From: Rhodotorula mucilaginosa
Lineage: Eukaryota; Basidiomycota; Microbotryomycetes; Sporidiobolales; Sporidiobolaceae
Direction: 5' to 3'
DNA length: 64,000 nucleotides
Assembly (NCBI GenBank): GCA_034406715.1
Contig: CP137866.1
Coordinates: 868,001-932,000, forward strand
Position 1 is the stretch's first letter. Each line of letters starts with the position of its first letter. Shown piece after piece: positions 1-10,264 of the stretch. The notes beneath the pieces are model-generated. The model did no database searches, was not told where the DNA came from, and saw only the letters and a program-made list of their open reading frames with translations. Both the position numbers and the translations under genes were made by a program.

Positions 1-596
1 AGTCTGAGAGAGGCGGTAGAGTCAGGAAACGCCGCCGAGGAATCACGAGCTCGATGAAGAGGGCGAGATCGTCTCGAAGTGGACTGACCTTTCTTGTCTG
101 CGTCTTTGCCAATGTCGACGATCTGGACGAGGTTGTCGACGTATTCCTTCTCCTGCTCTATATGGTTCGCGCCCATCGCTGCCCACCACGTCTCGTAATC
201 GCCGTGCTCGGCCGCTTTGAAGCGCGACACTCGCTTGTGCCAGAGGATCCCTTCGCCGCCCGACTCGGCTGCAATACGCGCGGCGCACAGTCAGCTCGAC
301 CAGAGACAATACGAAATCCAGATCAAGTCTCTCTGTAGCTCACCATTGGGAGCCTGGCCTGCGACGCCACTCTGCAATTCTGGATCGTACGTCACGTTGC
401 CCTTTGGCAAAGTGAAAGTGGTGACGACTCCTCCGTGCCAGTCCTTCTTCTCGGTCCACAGGTCGGATTCGAGGAGCGTGCGGGCCTCCTCGACGAGTTG
501 GCGCTCGAACTGGGCATCGTCCGGGTCGGGCACTTGGTCGAGCGGAGTCGGTTGCAGAGTGAGGTAGCGCAGCTTGAGGGCATCACCGCCGCTCAT
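1..596 (-). CDS. Unrecognised protein, 3' end outside the window
   Basis: Exons read 596-344 and 268-89, then an intron with an acceptor near position 4, so the gene runs off the left edge. The donor after the first exon is GTGAGC and the acceptor TTGCAG. The phases agree (phase 1 junction, codon GCC). The first exon encodes an N-terminus beginning MSGGDALKLRYLTLQPTPLD, with an acidic stretch rich in D and E. The second exon is a likely helical segment containing ILWHKRVSRFKAAEHGDYE and then a WW pair. I do not recognise the family. The start at 596 is the first ATG of the open frame. The spliced frame stays open and the splice sites are canonical, so the gene is probably real. It shares a 407 bp upstream region with the divergent gene at 1004. 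Confidence 0.6.
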
Positions 597-1003
597 CGCT
601 GCCTTGTTCTTGGTTCGGGAGCAGGTAGCGGGATGGTGGACGGTCTCAAGATGGATTCAATCGAGCACCGTGTCAGTCTTCAAGCGAGCGACGTTGTCGA
701 GTTCGGCCGGGCGACGGGACGACGTCATTTCCCAAGTCGCGCCTCCCCTCCACTGGATCTCCGCTCTATTCGGCGGATTTGTATTCAGTTTGTAATCAGC
801 GGGGAGAGCTCCTCGCGGCTAACGCAGCCATCTGCCGAGCTGGCGCGGGTGCTGGACATGATCAGCAGAAATTCAGCAGTTTTATGGTACCATCAAAGTG
901 AGCTTCAGGTGACGAGGAGCGAAAGCAGCATGTCGAGGGCAAGAGAGAGCTTCGCGAGCAGGCGGACGGGCGCCTCCCCTTTTGCTCTACACTACTCTGG
1001 ACC
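597..1003. promoter_or_regulatory. Divergent intergenic region
   Basis: Non-coding stretch between two divergent starts (596 on minus, 1004 on plus), so it probably holds both promoters. No TATA box or operator stood out. A long plus-strand open frame crosses it, but that frame also runs through the first intron of the next gene and is a GC-rich artefact. Confidence 0.4.
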
Positions 1004-3081
1004 ATGTCGACTGCAGCTGACAAGACCCCGAAGGACCTCGCCCGTGAGTCCCGCCGTACCTTCGCCCGTTCCGACCCTGCCTCGAGCTGTGAACGGACAC
1101 CAGACTGATCCGCTCCGCTCCTCTCGTCTTTTTTTTCCACACCTCGGGTACGACACCTGCTGTGCATGCGTGCATCCCACTGGACGCCTATCAATGATCC
1201 ATGCTCTCGATGCAACTCTTCGCCCGGTCGAATCGATGCGGTTGACCACTTCGCGTGACCTGACGCTTTCCCCGCCCTTCGAAATCCTCTTGACGCCTGC
1301 CCGCCTTGTTCCCACTCCCTTGCGAATCTGTTGCTGCTGTACTGGGGCTCACCATCATGATCAGTCCCGACCGCGACCCTTGACAAGTACAAGGCCGCCG
1401 CCGGCGTCGTCGAAAAGGTCGTCAAGGAGCTCATCTCCAAGGCGGTCGAGGGCGCCAACATTCTCGAGCTCTGCCAGGAGGGTGACAAGCTCGTCGAGGA
1501 GGGCGTCAAGTCTCTCTACAACAAGACCAAGGGTACTCCCAAGGGTGAGCTCCTCGCCTCTCTTCCCCCTCCTGGTCGTACCCTCTGAAGCTACGGCGGA
1601 CAACGGGAACGCGACCGGCGGGAAGCACGAGGGGTTGGCGCGGTAGGCCGGGCAAAGGCCAAGACCTGCAGACCACGCCGTTCGAAACGCCGCTGCTCTG
1701 TCCAGACCCGAGCGTTTCAGCATCTGACTCCCTCTCTGTCTCGCTTCCCGCGCGCAGGCATCGCGTTCCCGACCACCCTCTCGGTCAACAACGTTCTCCA
1801 GCACTTCTCGCCCGTCCCGTCGGACAAGGAGGCCGCTGCCCAGACCTTCAAGAAGGACGATGTCGTCAAGGTCGTCGCCGGTGCTCACATCGATGGCTAC
1901 CCCGTCGTCGCAGGAGAGACGTGAGTCTCCAGCGGCTCTTTTCGAGCGTCTGCACGTGTCAACACTGCGTGACTGTAACGCTCTGTCAAGCCACGATGCC
2001 GGCGACTCACCCGCGTACCTGTCTTCCGTTCCACAGCTTTGTCGTCGGCGCTTCCGAGGTTTCGGGCGTCCGCGCCAACCTGCTCCAGGCCGCGTACCAG
2101 GCGAGCGAGATTGCTCTCCGCGCTGTCAAGCCCGGTGTCCGCAACTGGGAGGTGACCGAGGCCGTCAAGGGCCTCCTGAAGGAGTACGAGGCGAGCGGTG
2201 TCAAGGGTGTCGAGGGCATCCTCTCCCACCAGGTCAGTCTCTGTGACGCTCGCGCGCGATCCACACTCTATCACAAAGATCTCGGGGTCTTGTCTGAACG
2301 TACCCATGCTGGCACCTAGACTGACGCAGTTTTTGTCTTCCGCCAGTTCACGCAAAACAACCTCGAGGCGAAGAAGGGCTTGATCGCGTTCCCGACCGCT
2401 GCGCAGCGAAGCGACTCGGACAACGCCTACGTCTTTGAGGAGGGAGAGGTCTACGGCTTCAACGTTATCGTCACCGACGGCGACCGGGCTGTGCGTGCCG
2501 CGCTGATTTTCCCTCTCTTGAACCTGGCCCAGAACTGACGGGAACGATGGCTCCCCCCCTCTCTGCAGTTCAAGACGGCCGACACGTCCCGGACGACCAT
2601 CTTCAGTAAGACTCAGAGCACGTACCAGCTCAAGATGAAGACGTCGCGCGCGACCTTTTCCGAGATCTCGCAAAAGGCCGGCTCGTTCCCGTTCACGCTC
2701 CGGTTGATGGAGGACGAGACTCGCGCGCGCATGGGCGTCCGCGAGTGCGTGCAGCACAACCTCGTCCGTGGTTACGACCTGCTGTACGTCTCTTTAATTC
2801 TATCTGTATGCTCCCCTCTGCCCGTGTGATTGACGTTGTTTCCCTTGCGCAGCACGACCGACAAGCCCGAGGCGCTCTCTGCGCAGGTGTTTGTCACCTT
2901 TGTCGTCACCAAGACGGGTGTCGCTCGCCTCTCGGCCGCGCCGTCGTTCTACTCGGCAGACAAGGTCAAGGCCGACGTGCAGGTGTCGGACGCCGTCAAG
3001 GAGACGCTCGCACGGCCGCTCAAGCCCAAGGCGCAGAAGAAGAAGACTGCTGCCAAGCCCGCTGGTGAAGAGTCCAAGTAA
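1004..3081 (+). CDS. PA2G4: PA2G4/EBP1-like (methionine aminopeptidase-fold) protein
   Basis: Seven exons: 1004-1044 approx, 1365-1544, 1758-1920, 2037-2232, 2347-2490, 2569-2783 and 2853-3081, giving about 388 aa, close to human PA2G4 (394). All junctions use GT-AG and keep phase. Recognisable family blocks in order are KYKAAAGVVEKVV near the N-terminus, GIAFPTTLSVNNVLQHFSPV, FVVGASEVSG, GILSHQ, TTIFSKTQSTYQLKMKTSRA and FTLRLMEDETRARMGVREC, then a lysine-rich tail (KPKAQKKKTAAKPA). The family has the 'pita-bread' fold of type II methionine aminopeptidases but lacks the metal-binding residues. It associates with ribosomes and pre-ribosomes, binds RNA and affects growth control. Here too the HSMD-type metal site is not visible (GILSHQ replaces it). 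It could be confused with ARX1 or MAP2, but the segment order fits PA2G4 (S. pombe Cdb4). Confidence 0.93.
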
Positions 3082-3598
3082 AACAACGTCGAGGAGAACG
3101 GAATCTTTGATGTGGGATGTAGAAGATTGGAAGAAGGCGCAATCATACAAAACGGGACATGCGCGCCACACATATCTGCACAGTGAAAAGACTCGAGTCG
3201 GTACAATCCCCCAGAGCTGCCTCGCTTTGCCGAGCGCATGACCGTCTACTGACTGTCTACTGCCGGCTCGCTGGAGTGGCGGACGGAAGCGAGGCGCGGC
3301 CGAGACCGAAATGAGGCGCTCGCTAGTCAGTAGTAATGGTCGAATACAAATACCATTGACTTGGAATACAAGATCACGCCATTTCTCTCGGGTGCACCGC
3401 CTCGCCGTCGATAAAAAAGATCTTGACTCGCTTTCGTTCTCTCTTTCTACGCTTCCAGATCCCTTGTGTCAGATCAAGCCTGTACGTGCATTCCCGTATC
3501 GCAGCCGCGAGACGACAGCGCCGCCCGCAAGTCACAGTCCTGATCTCTCACCTTCTCCTCTTCCATCATCGCAGAAGCAAAACTCCCTTACTGCAGCC
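3082..3598 (+). promoter_or_regulatory. Intergenic region with probable 5'UTR intron of SER33
   Basis: Holds the 3' UTR of the PA2G4-like gene and the promoter and leader of the next gene. A GTACGT donor at about 3481 and an ATCGCAG acceptor at about 3573 would remove roughly 90 bases of leader just before the start codon. This is a plausible 5'UTR intron but is inferred from motifs only. Confidence 0.35.
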
Positions 3599-5342
3599 AT
3601 GAGCGTCCCTATCGCCGGTCAGCGCCGTCAGAGCGTCTCGGTCTCGCCCAACATCGCCATCGGGCCCAACTCGCCGCCCGCGCTCGCCGCAGCCCAACTC
3701 GCAACTTCTCCGCCGGGCCTCGCGTCCTTCTCGGCCTCGTACGAGCTGAGGAGGACCGCCAACCCCCCCTATGCTGGAAAGGCGCTCGCTCCCTTCCCCA
3801 TCAGGCAGGAGCCCGTCAAGCTCCTCCTTCTCGAAAACATCAACGCGACCGCCGTCAAGATGCTCAAGGACGCTGGGTACCACGTCGAGGAGGTCAAGAA
3901 GGCGCTCGGCGAGGACGAGCTGATCCAGAGACTCCGCGATGGCGGATTCTCGGCTGTCGGAATCAGGTCCAAGACCAAGGTCACCGCCCGCGTCATCTCC
4001 GAAGTTCCCTCCGTGAGTAGTACCGTCTCCCGCGAAACATGCAGCCCGGCTTTAGTCGTAGCACGCTTTGTGTCCATGCTGACAAATCTCTCCGTCGGTG
4101 TAGCTGCTCGTCATCGGCTGCTTCTGCATCGGTACCAACCAAGTCGACCTGCTCGCCGCCGCCCGCGCCGGTATCGCCGTCTTCAACTCGCCGTTCTCCA
4201 ACTCGCGCTCCGTCGCCGAACTCGTCATCTCTGAGGTCATTGCGCTCTCGAGGCAACTGTGCGACCGCGCACGCGAGATGCGTGAAGGCGTTTGGAACAA
4301 GGTCTCGAAGGGCTGCTGGGAAGTCAGGGGCAAGACCCTCGGCGTAAGTGTCCTGGTCGATCCGCAGTGCACCGGGACAAAGGGCTGATCCTCATATCAT
4401 CACCGGTACAGATTGTTGGATACGGCCACATCGGCTCGCAATTGTCCGTCCTCGCCGAGGCGATGGGCATGTCGGTCATCTACTACGACGTGGTCCCGAT
4501 CATGCCGCTCGGATCCGCTCGCCAGGTCGACCACCTCGACGACCTCCTCGCGCAGGCCGACTTTTTGACCCTGCACGTGCCCGAGTTGGCCGAGACCAAG
4601 AACATGATCGGCGGCGCCGAGATCAGCAAGATGAAGGATGGCGCGTACCTGATCAACAACGCGCGCGGCAAGGTCGTCGACATCCCGGCCTTGATCGACG
4701 GACTCAAGTCGGGCAAGCTCGCCGGTGCCGCCGTCGACGTCTTCCCCGCCGAGCCGGCCGCGAACGGTCCCAACTTTGGCGACTCGCTCAACGACTGGTC
4801 CTCCGAGCTCCGCTCGTGCCCGAACCTGATCCTTACCCCGCACATCGGTGGCTCGACCGAGGAAGCGCAGAGCATGATCGGTGCCGAAGTCGGCGGCGCG
4901 TTGATCCGCTACCTCAACTATGGTTCGACGATCGGTTCGGTCAACTTCCCCGAGGTTTCGCTCCGCCCGATCCTGCACGACGGCACCGTCCGCTTGTGCC
5001 ACGTCCACTTGAACCAGCCTGGTGTCCTCAAGGTTGTCAACAATGTGCTCGGAGAGCACAACGTGGAGAAGCAGTTCTCGGATTCCAAGGTGCGCCGCCG
5101 CCGCCGCGCCTCCTGGTCTTCAGAGCAAAAACTGACGTGCTCTCCTATCATAGGGCGACATTGCCTACCTGCTGGCCGACATTACTGGCGTCGACGAGGC
5201 CGAGATCAAGGAGATCTACGAGGCTATCTCTTCTGTGAGTGACCGACCAGTTCCAATCCCTCGGCGTTTCAAGCTCGTCTCTGACCGTGACCTCCTCGGC
5301 TCGCAGTCTCGCGCCAACATTGCCACGCGCATGCTCTTCTAG
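3599..5342 (+). CDS. SER33: D-3-phosphoglycerate dehydrogenase
   Basis: Catalyses the first step of serine synthesis, NAD-dependent oxidation of 3-phosphoglycerate to 3-phosphohydroxypyruvate, in the cytosol. Exons are 3599-4012, 4104-4343, 4412-5089, 5154-5234 and 5307-5342 (482 aa, in frame throughout). Visible blocks: VKLLLLENINATAVKMLKDA at the start of the substrate domain; LVIGCFCIGTNQVDL; the nucleotide-binding IVGYGHIGSQLS (GxGxxG); LHVPELAETKNMIG; the INNARGKVVD catalytic arginine segment; AAVDVFPAEP; and LTPHIGGSTEEAQ with the catalytic histidine. The C-terminal part (RLCHVHLNQPGVLKVVNNVL) is an ACT domain, the usual serine-feedback module, ending SRANIATRMLF. The Pro/Ser-rich N-terminal extension is typical of fungal SER3/SER33. 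Confident. Confidence 0.96.
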
Positions 5343-5755
5343 TCGATCTCTCGTGCTCGTCAACCGAAGAAAGGCATCTTTCAAGCCAATCTGTATCGTT
5401 TCGCCACTCCCACTTTGCATTCCCCTTTAGGGCCGCGTCAACCGCCGCTGCTGCTGCTTTCCCCCTTCTTTTCATCCACCCCCTAATGTAGACAGATAGT
5501 AACGCAATACATAGAGTGCCCTTCAACGCGGTATATGGCCCAGCCAATCCTGTCTTCTTGACTCGTTTGCAGCAAGAACAAGAGTCATTGCCTGGCCAAC
5601 TTCTTCGTAGAGCATGAGGGGTTTGCCTTGCCATGTATTTAGTCTTTGAGAAGCTGTCTATACATCCGTCGGATCGCGTAAAGAGCGATGACTAATGTGG
5701 GCGGTCGAGGCGAGATTTTCGGACTTTTGCTCTTTGTCTCTTCGCTGTGAGCAAC
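5343..5755. other. Intergenic region between SER33 and HIS7
   Basis: About 410 bases holding the SER33 3' UTR and the HIS7 promoter, both genes on the plus strand. No conserved gene or RNA seen. Confidence 0.4.
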
Positions 5756-7912
5756 ATGCTGTGGCTGCTCGATTACGGTGCGGGCAACGTGACCTCGCTG
5801 GGTACGTTTTTGTCTCTCGCTCCGTCCTGACCAGGGTCTCGCTGACCCTGTGCTGTACTCTCCGACGGTGACCCCTTTCTTTTGACTTGACTTTGTTTCG
5901 ACGCCGCGCGCTCGACGAGTGTAGCCAATTCGGTCAGGTCACTCGGCTACGAATTCAAGTGGATCCAGACTGCCGAAGACATCAAGAATGCCGACGTGAG
6001 TCAACCAGAGCTGCCTCCTTTGCCTCGCCTTCGACTGCGATGCCCGTCGCTCTCGCCGGCTGCTAGACAGGAGCATGCCGACTGTTGGCGCGTATCAAAG
6101 CGGCTATGCTGTGGGGAGCTGCCCAGAGCTAACCCGTCCTCCATTGCCGTACAGCGCATCCTCTTCCCCGGTGTCGGTGCTTTCGGGTCCGCGATGGAAG
6201 GCCTACAGAAGCGTGGCTTTGTCGAGCCGTTGAAGGAGTACATCGCCTCGGGTCGGCCCTACATGGGTATCTGCATCGGCATGCAGGCTCTCTTTGCGTC
6301 GTCGGTCGAGTCGCCCGACCAACCCGGTCTCGGGGTCATCCCGGCTCAGGTCGGACTCTTCTCCAACAAGGACAAGAAGGTCCCGTGCATGGGCTGGAAC
6401 GGTGTCACGGAGCGTCGCGAAATCGGCCAAGAGGGACGCAAGGCCTACGGACTCGGCGAGGCCAACGCCGACAACTCGTACTACTTTGTCCACTCGTACC
6501 GCGTCGCCGCGTCCGAACCGGGCGTCCAGGACTGGATCCTCACCATGACCCAGTACGGCGACGAGCAGTACGTCTCGAGCGTCCAGAAGGGCAACGTCTT
6601 TGGCACCCAGTTCCACCCGGAAAAGAGTGGCAAAGCCGGCCTGGCCTTGATCGATGGGTGGCTCAAGTCGACCGACGCGCCGACCAAGGAGGGCGGCAAA
6701 GGTCTCCTCGACGTCTCTGCCAAGCCGCTGCGGGCTCAGGCCGACATCGACGCCGACCTCGTCCGGAAGGGGTTCACCAAGCGTATCGTGGCCTGCCTCG
6801 ACGTGCGCGCAAACGACCAGGGCGACCTCGTCGTCACCAAGGGTGACCAGTACGACGTTCGCGAGGCCGAGGAGTCGGTCACTACCGCAGACGAACACGC
6901 CTCGGGCGCTCCGGAAGAATCGTCAGAGACTTTGCCCTCTGCGCCCGTTGCCGAGCCGACTTTGCCCTCGTCCACCGTCTCTGCCGACCCGTCCGAACCG
7001 CCTCCTGCCAAGCGCCAACGTCAAGTCCGCAACCTCGGCAAGCCCGTCGACCTCGCGCGGCGGTACTACGCCGAGGGCGCCGACGAAGTCGCCTTCCTCA
7101 ACATCACGGCGTTCCGTTCGACCCCCTTGCGCGACCAGCCGATGCTCGATGTCCTCCGCGGCGCGGCCGAAACCGTCTTTGTCCCGCTGACGATCGGTGG
7201 CGGCATTCGGGATACAGTCGACCCGGATGGCACCGAGCGATCAGCCCTCGAGGTCGCCGGAACCTACTTCCGTTGCGGTGCCGACAAGGTCTCGATCGGT
7301 TCCGATGCCGTCTTTGCGGTCGAGGAACTGCTCGCTGCCGATGGCAAAAAGTCGGGCAAGACGGGCATCGAAACCATCTCGTACGCGTACGGTGCCCAAG
7401 CCGTAGTCGTCTCCTTCGACCCGAAGCGAGTCTACGCTACTTCGCTCGAGGATATCCCCGAGATTCACCGCTCTTCCGCCGTCGACTTGGCGGGACCGCT
7501 CCGCTCCAACCCGGACCAAAAGCTCCGCGACGACCTGGGCCCGAACGGCGAGCGCTACTGCTGGTACCAGTGCACGGTCCGTGGAGGCCGCGAGGTGCGC
7601 GACCTCGACGTTGTCCAGCTCGCGCAGGGCGTCGAGAAGCTCGGTGCGGGAGAGATCCTCCTCAATTCGGTCGACAAGGACGGCAGCAAGTCGGGCTTTG
7701 ATTGCCGCTTGGTCGACCTCGTCCGGACGAGCGTTGGCATCCCCGTCGTCGCTTCCTCGGGCGCGGGCAAGGTCGAAGACTTTAGTGAAGTGTTCAAGGT
7801 GACGGATGTCGAGGCCGCGCTCGCTGCGGGCATCTTCCACCGCGAGGAGGTTCCGATCGCCGACGTCAAAACCCACCTCATGGAGGAGGGCGTCAAGGTG
7901 CGCAAGGACTGA
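5756..7912 (+). CDS. HIS7: Imidazole glycerol phosphate synthase (glutamine amidotransferase:cyclase)
   Basis: Bifunctional histidine-pathway enzyme. The N-terminal class I glutaminase makes ammonia, and the C-terminal HisF barrel converts PRFAR to imidazole glycerol phosphate and AICAR. Exons are 5756-5801, 5925-5995 and 6155-7912 (624 aa). The start MLWLLDYGAGNVTSL matches the family. The glutaminase shows GICIGMQALF with the catalytic Cys (about residue 79) and GTQFHPEKS with the catalytic His and Glu. HisF begins KRIVACLDVRANDQGDLVV near residue 248. VPLTIGGGIRDT and GADKVSIGSDAVFA follow, and the barrel closes with IPVVASSGAGKVEDF. Compared with yeast His7 (552 aa), a low-complexity insert of about 45 residues sits after YDVRE, in the first beta-alpha loop of HisF (about 6866-7020). 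Frame is maintained, so the insert is translated. Confidence 0.96.
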
Positions 7913-8102
7913 GGATGGGATGCCTGCAGACTTCGCTTGATACCCACAGATAGACAGACTCCCCGTATGCACTGAACGAAAAGGGCGCATTCTGGCGCTT
8001 GCATTTGCAAATGTTTTGAAGTTCTTCCTCTTTTCGTCGGTCCATTGCGCCCGGGGTCCCTATGGAGTTACATTGCTCGTCCAGCCGTGAAAAGAAGCGA
8101 AC

Positions 8103-10006
8103 CTACAGCCTTCGCGAGCTGAAGCCGGCGAGCACGGATGAGATGACGTCGGACAGCCATTTGCCAAACCTGGCGGTCGGATGCTTGTTCAGTCTAGGTG
8201 GAACAGAGCGCTTGAGCAAGCATGGCGAGAGAGACTCACATGATGGCCCCGGCTGCGCGACGAGCAAAAGTTTCGTAGTAGTTGCTCGGGCCGGCGGCCG
8301 CCGCTGCGAGCGGAACTTCGAGCACGCCCCTGGTCCGCGAGGCAAAAGATGCGATCAGTCCCGGCCCCTTTTCGCGCCGTTACGTTCGAGCACGGGCGGA
8401 GCTGTCAATCCGATAGCCATCAGCCGTATCGGCGGCCATACGTACTTGAAATCGACCACAAAGGCACTGCCGGACGTTTTGGGCTTGCTGGAAGCGGCGA
8501 CCATGGCGGCCACGACGTCGTCGATCGTCGGAAGGGGAATCCCCGCCAGGAGGAGCGAGGTGACCGAGCCAAAGATGTTGGTCTTGACGAACTGCGAGGG
8601 TTCCGGGAACGAATGAGACTGGGAAGACGTTCGAGAGTTCCTTGCGAAGTTAGAGAGCTCACGAAAGGGTTGACGATACTGCGCAGTGAGATTGCTGTGA
8701 GCGGGGGAGGGTCGCGAACTACGCTTCGATGAGTGTGCACTCACTTGACGTTGATTCCGAACGCCATGCCATCGAAGACGAGCGAGCGTACGAGTCCGAG
8801 CACGCTGCGCCCCTCGTCGAGGAAAAAGATCAGTCAAAAAGGATCACGGTCGCATCAAGCAGATCCGGAAACTCACGCATGCTTCGAGGCGCAGTAGATG
8901 GGTCCTCCGGGCAAGCCAAAGAAGGACGCCATCGAGCCGAGAACGACGAGGGCCTTGCCCTCCTTGACGGGGTTCTTGTCCAAGTGAAAGAAGGCGAGCT
9001 TGGCGGCTGTTGCAGGGTCCTCGTGTCACTGGGCGTCGACATCAAGGGTCTTATCGAAACACTCACTGTAAGCAACGCCGTTGAGGTTCGGTCCGAGAGC
9101 TCGCAACGCCGGTTTCTGCGGTCACAGGAAAAATCGAGCGTCAGCGAGGCGGCAGCGACCGAGTTCCTGTTCAGAGAAATGGACTCGCCGTCGGTTCACC
9201 ATCTGAGCCAGGTTTCAGGTTCATGAAGCGGTCGCTCTCGGGCTCGCCGATGCCTGCGTTCGCGACGACGACGTCGATGTGACCGAACGTGTCGACGGCA
9301 TGTCGCTGCAGGAGATTGCTCAGACCGTCAGTAGGCGTTTGAATTCCTTCGGGTCCAGATTATGGAAGCAGGCGTCTCGATGAGGACTGGTCAAGGATTG
9401 TCGCATGTCTCGAGACATGCGACGAGCGCGAGCGGAGGAAGGGGGGGGGGGGGGAAAGCGCACAAACATCCGGACTTGGGCGTCCCAATCGGCCACATCA
9501 CAAGCAATGGCCGTCGCCGTGCTGGCGAGCAGCGGAGTCAGTTTAGCGCCTCGTGGTTGTGTGAGAGAGAGAGAGAGAGAGAGAGCTCAGCTGGCTCACC
9601 CCCCCTTGGCGGTGATCTCTTCCGCGACTTCTTGTGCCAACTCTTTCCGGACATCGCTCAGGACCAATTTCGCCCTGTAAGTCAGCGTGTGAGGTCAGCC
9701 TACGGGCTCCGCCCAGCGTAGCGAGGAACTCTGAGTCATTCCCCACATGCGCGAGATGAGAAACTCGAGGAAGACTCACCCCAACTCGCCGACTTTGCGC
9801 GCGTACGCCCGGCCAAATCCACTCCCGGCTCCAGTGACAATGACCACTTTCCCCTTGAGGGCCGCGCCGTAGCTGAGGGCGTCGTCGACCTCGAGGGCGG
9901 TCGCCTCCGGAGGTGGGGCAGAGCGCAGAAGGGCAGACTCGCGCTGGACGAGAGAGGCAAAGGCCGAGGCGTCTTCAGTCGCGTTGGCCGGAGCAGCGGA
10001 AGCCAT
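8103..10006 (-). CDS. Short-chain dehydrogenase/reductase (SDR)
   Basis: About ten exons read from 10006 down to the TAG at 8103. Exons seen: 10006-9780, 9675-9600, 9521-9464, 9305-9189, 9115-9067, then segments at about 9015-8883, 8820-8750, 8680, 8595-8450, 8350-8240 and 8200-8103. Visible motifs: KVVIVTGAGSGFGRAYA (NAD-binding TGxxxGxG), VVVANAG (NAG motif), VVLGSMAS with the catalytic serine, and PIYCASKHA with the YxxxK pair, followed by VLGLVRSL. The product resembles fungal 15-hydroxyprostaglandin-dehydrogenase-like SDRs; its substrate cannot be told. Two oddities: the exon 2 to exon 3 junction loses frame by one base at a run of seven C (9599-9605), and the exon 4 junction keeps frame only with a GC donor. 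Convergent with HIS7. A homopolymer error is more likely than a pseudogene because the rest is intact. Confidence 0.85.
9400..9423. repeat. 24 bp perfect palindrome in an SDR intron
   Basis: Left arm GTCGCATGTCTC is followed directly by its exact reverse complement. The bases outside do not pair. It lies in the intron between the third and fourth SDR exons. A run of 14 G (9441-9454) lies about 20 bases away in the same intron. Confidence 0.85.
9563..9586. repeat. GA dinucleotide microsatellite
   Basis: Uninterrupted GA repeats (about 12 units) in the second intron of the SDR gene, just inside the donor site. A simple microsatellite. Confidence 0.9.
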
Positions 10007-10264
10007 GCTGGTCCCTTGCCCGGTTGTCCGAGCTCGTCGTGGTGAGCGGAAAGGTCAAAGAGAAGGGTTCAGCTTGATCATCGTTCGGTCGAGACTCGCA
10101 ACGAGTCACTTCCCTAACGCCAAGAATCCTTTCCATGCCTCTATCGCGTGCTCATTTGTCTGTCGGACCGCCCCAAAGAAAGGGCCCGATCGGACGAAAA
10201 GAGGTTCGATTTTTGTGAACAAGGGTTGTTGTTGTTACAGACGAACGGCACCGCGCTTCGCCTT

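Noticed and set aside
435-1646. 403-codon plus-strand open frame
   Set aside because: It crosses the divergent promoter, the first exon of the PA2G4-like gene and an intron in a different frame, with low-complexity Ser/Arg composition.
8103-10006. SDR gene as a pseudogene
   Set aside because: Catalytic motifs, most splice sites and the C-terminus are intact. The only real conflict is one base in a homopolymer; the other apparent conflict is solved by a GC donor.
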